This document shows, in pieces, positions 7,238-13,832 of a DNA stretch of 22,864 nucleotides. Source of the stretch: Candidatus Woesearchaeota archaeon (GTDB taxonomy: Archaea; Nanobdellota; Nanobdellia; Woesearchaeales; ARS49). Under the pieces are notes generated by a model, which was not told the origin of the DNA, searched no databases, and saw only the letters and a list, made by a program, of their open reading frames with translations. The stretch lies in contig JAHWHC010000019.1 of NCBI GenBank assembly GCA_019323555.1, positions 1 to 22,864 on the forward strand, read 5' to 3'. Positions within the stretch are counted from its first letter, which is position 1, and each line of letters opens with the position of its first letter. A program made the position numbers and the translations under genes.

Positions 7238-8309
7238 ATTTTTTTAATTTCTTTATATTTATTTTACTTCTTATCCCGTCTAAAGCAAAATGCGTCTGTG
7301 CAGATTTTCCGATCCGAAGTATGGATTCCTGCTTTGGACAGCTCTTTTTCAGGTGCTTGCAAATCAAGGGAACACTAAAAAAATAAGGAACATTGATCTT
7401 GCTTTCAGCATTGATGATGCTTATTAAGTTCAGGAGAGCAGGATTCTCCTTATCCAATTTCTTCAGCATAGAAAGAAGCAATTTTCTATCCCACAATTGT
7501 CCTGTCCATAGAGGACCTGCCCAAGCCATGGCCTTTTTACAGCAGACTTCTTTGTTTTGGGGATGCACTATAATTTCCAGGCATTTATTGCAGAAAAGAA
7601 GATATTTATGATTATTGAGTATCTTATCAACAGCAGTCTTTGACTTGACGCACCTGAAATAAACACGCATGTAGTGCCTTGTTGAGTGAGAAAAAATAGG
7701 CTCAAGAGCCTTATCATACTGCGCAGCAACTAACTGAACCTTTCTTATCAATATCCTTATGCCTGTCTCGTGCATCATGTAATTCCTTAAAGGGGCTGCC
7801 CAGTATTTTCTCTTGCAGGAAGAGATGTAACTTCCGCACAAGGCAGAGGTGTCTGTTGCTGTAACTGCAAGAATTCCGTTTCTTGAGAGCCTTTTAACTG
7901 CGCTGTCTAAGAAAGGATTCGGGGAGCCAAAAGGATCCACATCAATATAATCAAAACCTTCGCTGTTTATCAGCAATTCATTAGCATCCTTGTTAAAGAC
8001 TTTTGCACGCACTTTATTCAATTTTAGATTTTTCTTGATTAACTTAAAAGACTCCTGGTTATTATCATTGACAGTTACCTCTTTAATCTTTGATGCAGGC
8101 AGTTCCTTGATAAAACGAGCAGAGCGTATGCCTGAACCTGCCAACAGATCAAGAATGCGCAAATCCTTGTCAGGAATGCTTTTCAACAAAAGAATAGAGA
8201 TGTCCCTGTTTAATTTCATCTCCGGGTTATAAAAAACAGGCAATTCTTTAGATATCTTGCCGACTGATGCGTAAAAAGAGCAAGAACCTTCTTGTAGTTT
8301 CTTTAACAT
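7221..8309 (-). CDS. trm1: tRNA (guanine26-N2)-dimethyltransferase
   Basis: Trm1 adds two methyl groups from S-adenosylmethionine to G26 at the junction of the D and anticodon arms of tRNA. Motifs seen in the 362-residue product: the N-terminal EGSCSFYASVG and VFYNPEMKLNRDISI, the SAM-binding loop DLLAGSGIRSARF (54-66), the catalytic region DYIDVDPFGSPNPFLDSAV (120-138) followed by TATDTSALCGSY, and a zinc-type cluster (FCNKCLEI with a later CC pair). The ending AQTHFALDGIRSKI matches the usual Trm1 C-terminus. ATG 8309 is used because it follows the stop of the upstream gene by one base, and the family begins here (EGSC). The longer open frame to 8375 would overlap that gene. Translational coupling with the upstream gene is likely. 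Confidence 0.93.
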   Translation of the reverse strand: MLKKLQEGSCSFYASVGKISKELPVFYNPEMKLNRDISILLLKSIPDKDLRILDLLAGSGIRSARFIKELPASKIKEVTVNDNNQESFKLIKKNLKLNKVRAKVFNKDANELLINSEGFDYIDVDPFGSPNPFLDSAVKRLSRNGILAVTATDTSALCGSYISSCKRKYWAAPLRNYMMHETGIRILIRKVQLVAAQYDKALEPIFSHSTRHYMRVYFRCVKSKTAVDKILNNHKYLLFCNKCLEIIVHPQNKEVCCKKAMAWAGPLWTGQLWDRKLLLSMLKKLDKENPALLNLISIINAESKINVPYFFSVPLICKHLKKSCPKQESILRIGKSAQTHFALDGIRSKINIKKLKKFIQAL

Positions 8310-8310
8310 A

Positions 8311-8691
8311 TTACTCTTTCTTAGGGCCTTTCTTGGCACACTTGTCGCTGCAGAACCAAACCAGCTCTCCATCAATCTCTTTTTCAGTTACTTCATCCTC
8401 TTCCTGGCTCAGGGGCTTGCCGCAGTGAGCGCATACGCCTTTATGGCCTTTACCTTCTGCACCTTCTGTCCAGGCCTGTTCTGTGTCAGAGACTTCGTCA
8501 TCTTCTAATAATTCTTCTCTACCTTCCTCTGTGTAGACATCTGTGTCCCTGTCGCCAGTGTCCATCTCTTCTTCAAATTTCTCAGAGCTTTCCTCATGCT
8601 CTTCAGGAGGCAAGAAGCCGTCTTTTACCTCAACTTCTTCTGGATCTGTCTTTGGTTCATCAAATATAGTGCCTTTTTCTTTTTTTGCCAT
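8311..8691 (-). CDS. Acidic protein with C-terminal zinc ribbon
   Basis: A 126-residue protein. Residues 1-80 are low-complexity and highly acidic (Glu, Asp), probably disordered. The C-terminus holds VCAHCGKPL (Cys 87 and 90) and VWFCSDKCAKK (Cys 114 and 118), a CxxC/CxxxC site like the TRASH/MYM type of zinc finger, followed by a short basic tail. It sits directly before trm1 with a one-base gap, so the two are probably one operon. TATA 8714-8723 lies 27 bases before ATG 8691, giving a leaderless start. The function is unknown; the arrangement could suit a metal- or nucleic-acid-binding accessory protein, but this is a guess. Confidence 0.8.
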   Translation of the reverse strand: MAKKEKGTIFDEPKTDPEEVEVKDGFLPPEEHEESSEKFEEEMDTGDRDTDVYTEEGREELLEDDEVSDTEQAWTEGAEGKGHKGVCAHCGKPLSQEEDEVTEKEIDGELVWFCSDKCAKKGPKKE

Positions 8692-8713
8692 GGTTTTTTG
8701 TTTTCCCTAGTTT

Positions 8714-8723
8714 CTATTTAAAC
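8714..8723 (-). promoter_or_regulatory. TATA box of the acidic zinc ribbon-trm1 operon
   Basis: The minus strand reads GTTTAAATAG, centred 27 bases before ATG 8691. It fits in the 33-base gap after the XPD helicase stop codon, so this pair has its own promoter even though it follows a same-strand gene. Confidence 0.65.
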
Positions 8724-8724
8724 T

Positions 8725-10569
8725 TTATGCTTTTTCAAAGAATTCATCAATTTTCTTGAGGTAATCCAGGGTGATTTTCAGTTTCCAGTCAGAAGGAAAG
8801 CACTTGAAATAACTAGGCCAGGTGTATCTTTGATCCAGAAATACAATAACGCCTCTATCTTTATCACTCCTAATACATCTGCCTGCATTCTGCATTGTCT
8901 TTGTAAGAGCAGGCATCACATAACCATAATCCCAGCCTTTTGCAAACTTCTGGTCATAGTACTTAATCAATTCTTTTGTCTCAAGATCCGGCCTGTCAAG
9001 AGGCAAACCCACAACAACAACACATTTCAAAACACCAGGCAGATCAATTCCCTCTCCAAAAGAACCTGCTGCAACACCCAAAAGAACTGCACTCTTATTT
9101 TTGCTGAACCTGTTCAGCAAATCCTGCTTTTCCTGCTTTGTTAGCTTTGACTGCTCATAAAAAATAGTCTTTTCACAGGCAGGCTCAAAAGATTTTGCAA
9201 CCTCATCACGCAGATAATAACTTGGAAAGTAAATCGCAGAATTTCCAGGAACCTTGTTTGTTACCTCGCTGCAGATATCGCTTATTGCCTTGAACTGCGC
9301 ATCACTTCGCTGAGTAAACTTTGTGGTTGTCTTGGGAACAATCAAGGTGAGCTTGTTTTTCTCTGGAAAAGGAGATGGAAATTCCTGTTTGATTGTATCT
9401 TCAGGAAAGCCAAGCAAATCAGCATACATCCCTGTCGGAGATAGAGTCCCAGACATCATTATTGTACAATATGCTGAATCAATGACATCCTTTGTGCTTA
9501 AAGCAGGATCAAGACAGCGGTGATTGAGCAATATATTCTCGTCTTTTTTTGCGATGCTCCTGCAAAAACCAAGATCTCCATTAGGCCAGGTATCAAGGAA
9601 GGACGCTATTGATGTCAAGGCGCTTCTTTTCTGCTCTTCAAGAACAGCATCCCCTGCCAGGGTAAGATCCTCAATAAGCTCTGCATAATTCTTGATCTTG
9701 TTTGACTCTGATATGAACTCCTCTTTTGAGACAAGCTTTTCATCACCATCAATCATTTTCTCTGAAAGCCTGGTAAGAATAGCATTCAGTTCAAACAAGG
9801 GCATTACCAGTTCTTCAAAATTAAATTTTTTGGCTTCTTTTATTGCCCTCTGGATCACCCTGCTGGACAATCTGCTTGTGAGCAATTCACTCATCCTTGC
9901 AGGAAGATTGTGCCCCTCGTCGATAATCAAGATGGAATTTGCAAGCTCCTTGTTTGTCTTTGAGAAGAAATTCTCTCTTATGCTTGGATTGAACAGCAAA
10001 TTGTAATCGCAGATTATCACTTTTGATTTTGCAGCAAGCTTTATCGCAACCTCATACGGGCAGACTTCTGCATTTTCACTGATTTCAATAACCTGCTCAG
10101 TGGATATAGGGGAAAGAGCTTCAATATCTTCAAGAGCTTTCTTGAAACCGACCTTGTTGGGCCTAGAGTTGAGATAAAACTCGCATTTGTCGTCTTTTCT
10201 CAAGACCTTGCAGAACTCTGCGAAATCAGAAGAACGCATTGTTGCAGTGTTGGGCATCAAGCACATCCACTTCTTTCCGATTATGGAAGATGCTATAAAC
10301 TTTAATGCATATTGTTTTTTTATCTTTCTTAAGGTGTCCACAACAATCTTGTGTTGTGTGTGCCTTGATGTGAGAAAGAAAATCGTGAGATCTTTTGTTT
10401 TTGTGAAAGCTAAAGCAGGAGCTATTGTTGCCGCAGTCTTTCCAAGGCCTGTCGGGGCATGAACAATCAGGTTCTTTTTGTTTTTTAGGGCAAAAAGAAC
10501 TTTTTCAATCAATTCATCCTGAATCGGCCTTATCTCTTCATGAGGAAAATAGATGTCTTCAAGAGCCAT
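8725..10569 (-). CDS. xpd: XPD/Rad3-family DNA helicase with Fe-S cluster
   Basis: Archaeal XPD is a 5'-3' superfamily 2 DNA helicase associated with repair. In the 614-residue product, Walker A is APTGLGKT (38-45) and the DEAH-type box is DEGH (217-220). The motif VI region near the C-terminus is QNAGRCIRSDKDRG, followed by VIVFLDQRY. Four cysteines (103, 120, 129, 170) have the spacing expected for the 4Fe-4S cluster between motifs I and II, which separates this protein from simple DinG-like homologues lacking the cluster. A helical ARCH-like segment follows motif II. ATG 10569 has a TATA element 27 bases upstream, which predicts a leaderless message. DNA ligase lies elsewhere in the window but not in the same operon. 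Length is within the family range. Confidence 0.93.
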   Translation of the reverse strand: MALEDIYFPHEEIRPIQDELIEKVLFALKNKKNLIVHAPTGLGKTAATIAPALAFTKTKDLTIFFLTSRHTQHKIVVDTLRKIKKQYALKFIASSIIGKKWMCLMPNTATMRSSDFAEFCKVLRKDDKCEFYLNSRPNKVGFKKALEDIEALSPISTEQVIEISENAEVCPYEVAIKLAAKSKVIICDYNLLFNPSIRENFFSKTNKELANSILIIDEGHNLPARMSELLTSRLSSRVIQRAIKEAKKFNFEELVMPLFELNAILTRLSEKMIDGDEKLVSKEEFISESNKIKNYAELIEDLTLAGDAVLEEQKRSALTSIASFLDTWPNGDLGFCRSIAKKDENILLNHRCLDPALSTKDVIDSAYCTIMMSGTLSPTGMYADLLGFPEDTIKQEFPSPFPEKNKLTLIVPKTTTKFTQRSDAQFKAISDICSEVTNKVPGNSAIYFPSYYLRDEVAKSFEPACEKTIFYEQSKLTKQEKQDLLNRFSKNKSAVLLGVAAGSFGEGIDLPGVLKCVVVVGLPLDRPDLETKELIKYYDQKFAKGWDYGYVMPALTKTMQNAGRCIRSDKDRGVIVFLDQRYTWPSYFKCFPSDWKLKITLDYLKKIDEFFEKA

Positions 10570-10591
10570 TTAAATTTTGAGATATGCGCTG

Positions 10592-10600
10592 CTTTAAATG
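10592..10600 (-). promoter_or_regulatory. TATA box of the XPD helicase gene
   Basis: The minus strand reads CATTTAAAG, centred 27 bases before ATG 10569, so the message should begin at the start codon. It marks the left edge of the 313-base intergenic region. Confidence 0.6.
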
Positions 10601-10882
10601 TTTTTTGATTCTATTATTGAAAATTTTCCGACGAAAAATCTCCTCTTCCTAAAATTTACTAAAAGCATATAAATAGAGTGAATTTTATGGACTTTGTTTT
10701 TAGTTTGCGTTAATTTTGTCGTCTAAAAACAAAGTTTTCGAAAGGTTTAAATATAAACCGCCATTACTGTGATACAATAAAGAGGTCTTAACTTTTTGGT
10801 TAAAAAACACTAACCGAAAGGTTTAAATATATCCTATAATATAAACATTATAGCATATATAATCGCGTCATGGGGTGGTTAT
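10601..10882 (+). promoter_or_regulatory. Multi-promoter regulatory region before the small winged-helix gene
   Basis: This gene-free stretch holds three plus-strand TATA elements: ATATAAATAG (10668-10677), TTTAAATATA with BRE CGAAAGG (10739-10755), and GTTTAAATAT with BRE CCGAAAG (10814-10830). The last two share CGAAAGGTTTAAATATA. A 13-bp perfect inverted repeat (ACTTTGTTTTTAG 10691-10703 and CTAAAAACAAAGT 10723-10735) lies between the first and second. GGTTA (10798-10802) and TAACC (10811-10815) form a palindrome that reaches into the BRE of the third. GAAAATTTTC at 10619-10628 is a further perfect palindrome. No open frame of note is present. Confidence 0.6.
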
Positions 10883-11155
10883 GTGAAAAAAAATAAAGAA
10901 ATTTTCAAAGTGTTTTTCAGAGAAAAACCAGCAATGATGCTAGTCGAGCTAAAGAATGCAGACAGCGAAGTTTATGCATCATCCCTTGCGAAGAGCATTG
11001 ACTGCACTTATTCTCACGTTGTAAAGATACTCCAGCAGATGGAGAAAGAAGGATTAATCAATTTTGACAAACAAGGAAGACTAAAGCTTCTTACCTTGAC
11101 CAAGAAAGGGTCAGAGATAGCAAACAGAATAGACGACGTAAGAATTCTGCTTTAA
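10883..11155 (+). CDS. Small winged-helix DNA-binding protein (MarR-like)
   Basis: A 90-residue single-domain protein. Helix-turn-helix residues run through SSLAKSIDCTYSHVVKILQQM (about 33-53), followed by a wing (GLINFDKQGRLKLLTLT) and a closing helix (KKGSEIANRIDDVRILL). This is the archaeal winged-helix pattern of MarR-like regulators. GTG 10883 is used as the start: the overlapping ATG 10881 reads straight into a stop, and ATG 10870 is closed after eight codons. A GGGTGG site lies a few bases before. The upstream multi-promoter region with palindromes suggests that it may control its own expression. No ligand-binding domain is present and its targets are unknown. Confidence 0.82.
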   Translation: MKKNKEIFKVFFREKPAMMLVELKNADSEVYASSLAKSIDCTYSHVVKILQQMEKEGLINFDKQGRLKLLTLTKKGSEIANRIDDVRILL

Positions 11156-11190
11156 ATTTTTTCTTTTTAAAAAAATAATAAAAAAATAAG
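11154..11190. terminator. T-rich bidirectional terminator between the winged-helix gene and rps15
   Basis: Runs of T (TTTTTTCTTTTT) followed by runs of A fill the 36-base gap between the two convergent genes. Each strand therefore has a T-tract just after its own stop codon, as expected for archaeal termination from both sides. Confidence 0.5.
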
Positions 11191-11191
11191 A

Positions 11192-11647
11192 TTATTCTGT
11201 GTACATCTTAAGCTTGCTTGGATCATACTTCCAGTCAACAGGGATCTTTCCTGCCTTCTTGTAGTACTTGATCAATCTTGTTATCTTGCTGTCAGTAAGC
11301 TGCAGACCGCGCTTTGCAGTCATATCATGATGATTTCTCTCCAGGTGTTTCTTGATAAAGATAGCACGCTTCATCAAAGCAATCAAGTCTTCTGGAAGCT
11401 CTTTTAACAGCTTTTTTTCAGCTAAAATCTTTGTTATAGGCTTATCTATGATCAATTTAGCGTCAGGAACACCATAGACGTCCCGCAGGATAATTCCTAT
11501 CTCAGAGCTGGTCTTTCCCTCTCTGGCGAACTTTACAATCAATAACTCAATCTCCTGGGGCTTGTACCTGATCCAGGTAGGCTTTTCTTTCTTCAGAGGC
11601 TTCTTGCTCCCTGACATACCTTTTTTCCTTGAATGCATTCTAGCCAT
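11192..11647 (-). CDS. rps15: Small ribosomal subunit protein uS15
   Basis: The 151-residue archaeal/eukaryotic form of S15, longer than the bacterial protein of 88 residues. It binds the central domain of 16S rRNA early in small-subunit assembly. Family patterns: the N-terminal MARMHSRKKGMSGSKKP, then RYKPQEIELLIVKFAREGKT, ILRDVYGVPDAKLI, and the S15 core with RAIFIKKHLERNHHDMTAKRG and ITRLIKYYKKAGKIPVDWKY. GAGGTA (11659-11654) lies six bases before ATG 11647. Unlike most genes here it appears to have a leader of about 86 nt with a stable hairpin, transcribed from a promoter next to the stop of the upstream lipoprotein gene. Confidence 0.97.
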   Translation of the reverse strand: MARMHSRKKGMSGSKKPLKKEKPTWIRYKPQEIELLIVKFAREGKTSSEIGIILRDVYGVPDAKLIIDKPITKILAEKKLLKELPEDLIALMKRAIFIKKHLERNHHDMTAKRGLQLTDSKITRLIKYYKKAGKIPVDWKYDPSKLKMYTE

Positions 11648-11670
11648 TTTTTCTACCTCATATATTATTT

Positions 11671-11693
11671 GGAGAACAAGTTATCTTGTCTCC
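11671..11693 (-). promoter_or_regulatory. Hairpin in the rps15 leader
   Basis: On the minus strand GGAGA-CAAG pairs with CTTG-T-TCTCC around an ATAA loop, nine base pairs with one bulged T. It lies 12 bases upstream of the ribosome binding site, within a predicted leader of about 86 nt. It could influence translation of uS15, or bind uS15 itself as bacterial S15 leaders do; the latter is a guess. Confidence 0.4.
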
Positions 11694-11753
11694 AGCATGA
11701 GCAAGCCATCACTGACCGACCCATCTCTCGAACAGATATGTAAACTAAAAGAC

Positions 11754-11770
11754 GATTTAAAAAGCTTTCG
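11754..11770 (-). promoter_or_regulatory. BRE/TATA promoter of rps15
   Basis: The minus strand reads CGAAAGCTTTTTAAATC, sharing its first 15 bases with the promoter at 713-698. Initiation is expected near 11733, which leaves a leader of about 86 nt. The element lies immediately after the stop codon of the upstream lipoprotein gene. Confidence 0.65.
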
Positions 11771-11771
11771 C

Positions 11772-12503
11772 TTAATTGTCCTTTTTACAGTGCCCGCCGA
11801 TATCCTCAACTTCGTCTATGTAGATATTGACGTTATCCCCTATCTTTTCCACTTCATCGGCAGCGAATACGTGATTAATGTCATTAACATCAAGATCAAT
11901 ACCCCCTTCCTGAAGGAAATTATTGATTTCTACATCATAGCGCACACCATCGATAAAGAAGGACTCTGGCCTGTCTGAATGGACTGATTTACACTGTTTT
12001 TTGCCGCTGGAAACACAAAGAACAGCCAGTCTTCCAGTAGGGACGCAGCGGTAGTCTGACTCGCAGTCAGCGTGCATGCAGCAGTTCTTCTTAGGAATGC
12101 ATTGCTTCTGCATGGTACAGTATTTTGAATCTGCATCGCAGACACACTCGCTCTTGACAGGATCTGCAACCTCGTTCAGCTTGCAATTATTTGGTATACA
12201 GCTATGATCCCTGCAGCTCTCTTCAGAATCACAATCATCCTCTGTACAGCAATCTTTGTTCAGTATGCACTCTCCATTGCACTTCTTGTATCCGTCGTTA
12301 CAGATGCATTCTCCGTTTTCACATTGGCTGTTTGAGCCGCAAACAACATTCATGCAGGCTTCTGAAGAAGTGATTTTTGCTTCAACATCAAGCTTCTTTT
12401 CAATAGGCAAATCCTTTATTGCAGAAGCAGTAATCTGGTTTTTAGCACAACCACTAGCTAAAATAATAATAATCAACAAACTTAATATGATCCTTGATTT
12501 CAT
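11772..12503 (-). CDS. Cysteine-rich secreted lipoprotein
   Basis: A 243-residue protein with a lipoprotein signal (MKSRIILSLLIIIILASGC, acylated Cys 19). Residues of about 48-175 are cysteine-rich with EGF-like or knottin-like spacing: CGSNSQCENGECICNDGYKK, then CNGECILNKDCC, CDSEESCRDHSCIPNNC, CVCDADSKYC and CCMHADCESDYRC. These are likely disulfide-bonded small repeats outside the cell. The C-terminal 70 residues are acidic and beta-like with few cysteines (FFIDGVRYDVEINNFLQEGG). Start ATG 12503 has GGGGGGAT (12515-12508) four bases upstream and a TATA element at 12550-12542. It may mediate attachment or surface binding. No catalytic motif is seen. Confidence 0.82.
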   Translation of the reverse strand: MKSRIILSLLIIIILASGCAKNQITASAIKDLPIEKKLDVEAKITSSEACMNVVCGSNSQCENGECICNDGYKKCNGECILNKDCCTEDDCDSEESCRDHSCIPNNCKLNEVADPVKSECVCDADSKYCTMQKQCIPKKNCCMHADCESDYRCVPTGRLAVLCVSSGKKQCKSVHSDRPESFFIDGVRYDVEINNFLQEGGIDLDVNDINHVFAADEVEKIGDNVNIYIDEVEDIGGHCKKDN

Positions 12504-12551
12504 ATATATCCCCCCAACCTAAGAAAAAGGAGAAGGCGTTATTTATAAATT

Positions 12552-13265
12552 TTATTGTTTTAGAATACGAAATTCACTTAATTCGCCTTTATTTTCCTTC
12601 ATTTCAGAGTCAATTACTTCTATATTGGAGTTTAATCTGTGCTTTATAAGCCACAGGTCAGAAGGGATGATTTTCTCTTTATCCAAGTCCTTTATCTTGA
12701 ACCACTTAAGCTCTCCTGATTCAGCCTCCTTAAATTCTGCAGTTTCTGCCTGCATCCTAACAAAAAAATGAATAAAACTGTGCTTGATTATGTCCTCTCC
12801 TTCAACACGCTCGTATAAGACACCCGCCATTCCATCATATTTTGCGTCTAAGCCAGATTTTTCTTTGACAACCCTCTTTGCGGCTGCGCCAAAAGTCTCC
12901 TCCATCTGCATCTTACCGCCAAGCATGCACCAATAATTCTGGTAAGGCCGCTTGTTTCTCTTTATCAAGAGAACCTTGTCTTTTTTTAGCACTGCAACCA
13001 AAACCACAGGCAGGGGGCCAAGCTCCTGGCCAGTAATATGCGGGATAATCGGGAGATATCTTTCTGCTTTTTTTGTGAGATAATAATAATCGTCTTTTTT
13101 CTCTAACAGGCCTTCTTCCTGCATCTTCTCAAGATGATAAGAGACCATGTTAGAACGGATCTGCAGGGCTTTCTCTATCTCACTGAACTTTAACTTAGTG
13201 TTCTTGAGGAAGAGCTTGAAAATCTGCTCTCTTTCCTTCTTAACCAAACCCCCTGAATACTTCAT
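12552..13265 (-). CDS. Winged-helix/Nudix fusion protein with degenerate Nudix box
   Basis: A 237-residue protein. Residues 1-70 form an ArsR-like winged helix (KKEREQIFKLFLKN, recognition region IRSNMVSYHLEKMQEEGLLE, wing KKDDYYYL). Residues of about 84-225 are a Nudix fold (LPVVLVAVLKKDKVLLIKR, QNYWCMLGGKMQMEE). The Nudix box spans G117-L139, but where the consensus is REUXEE it reads RVVKEK: two of the three metal-binding glutamates are replaced (V132, K136) and only E135 remains. Hydrolysis is therefore doubtful, and the domain may sense a nucleotide, as Nudix-related regulators such as NrtR do. ATG 13265 is preferred over TTG 13274 because the TATA element sits 28 bases upstream. It is divergent from an intact Nudix gene. 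Confidence 0.85.
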   Translation of the reverse strand: MKYSGGLVKKEREQIFKLFLKNTKLKFSEIEKALQIRSNMVSYHLEKMQEEGLLEKKDDYYYLTKKAERYLPIIPHITGQELGPLPVVLVAVLKKDKVLLIKRNKRPYQNYWCMLGGKMQMEETFGAAAKRVVKEKSGLDAKYDGMAGVLYERVEGEDIIKHSFIHFFVRMQAETAEFKEAESGELKWFKIKDLDKEKIIPSDLWLIKHRLNSNIEVIDSEMKENKGELSEFRILKQ

Positions 13266-13290
13266 ATTACTCAAATTAATTCGAGGAATT

Positions 13291-13298
13291 ATTTAAAT
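13291..13298. promoter_or_regulatory. Shared palindromic TATA element for divergent genes
   Basis: ATTTAAAT is a perfect palindrome in the 67-bp gap. Its centre is about 29 bases before ATG 13265 on the minus strand and would place plus-strand initiation near 13321, just before the ribosome binding site GGGTGAG (13323-13329) of the gene at 13333. No second TATA-like element is evident, so one box may serve both directions. Confidence 0.5.
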
Positions 13299-13332
13299 AT
13301 TTGGGATGAGCCCCTAAAAACAGGGTGAGAAC

Positions 13333-13800
13333 ATGGCAAAAGAAAAAGTACATTATGTCTCTGTAACAGGAATTGTTCGAAAAGACGGCAGGTATTTAAT
13401 CTGCAAAAGAAGCGAAAATGAGAAGGCATTTCCAGGAAAATGGTGTGTTCCAGGGGGGAAGATAGAGCACTCTGATTTTGTTAATACGCCGAAGGATACA
13501 AGCAGCCACTGGTTGGGCATCTTTGAGAAAGTTCTCAGAAAGGAAATAAAAGAAGAGACAAATCTTGAGATAGACAATATAGGTTATGTCTCAAGCCTCT
13601 GCTTTATCAGACCAAACGGGCACTCTACAATCATAGTAAGCCTTTATGCAGACCATGCACAAGGAGAAGTCAAATTGGCAAAAGACGAATTGTCTGAATA
13701 TGCCTGGGTGACTCTAGAGGAGGCCAAGAAGTATGATCTGATTGAAAACATATATGAACAACTTGAGCAGGTAGAGTCAATATACAGTAAAAAGCAATAA
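13333..13800 (+). CDS. Nudix hydrolase
   Basis: A 155-residue single-domain Nudix protein. Its class hydrolyses nucleoside diphosphates linked to another moiety. The strand VSVTGIVRKDGRYLICKR leads to WCVPGGKIE (G41-G42) and a KEIKEETNL motif (70-78), with metal-binding glutamates E71, E74 and E75 intact. A loop of about 12 residues (FVNTPKDTSSHWL region, 49-61) interrupts the usual spacing between the GG and the glutamate helix. The position of the Nudix-box Gly is Asn 77. GGGTGAG is four bases before ATG 13333. The substrate cannot be read from the sequence. Its divergent neighbour, a winged-helix/degenerate Nudix protein, could be its regulator. Confidence 0.9.
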   Translation: MAKEKVHYVSVTGIVRKDGRYLICKRSENEKAFPGKWCVPGGKIEHSDFVNTPKDTSSHWLGIFEKVLRKEIKEETNLEIDNIGYVSSLCFIRPNGHSTIIVSLYADHAQGEVKLAKDELSEYAWVTLEEAKKYDLIENIYEQLEQVESIYSKKQ

Positions 13801-13832
13801 GCTTTTTATTCTCATTCTTATAGAAGGAATAT

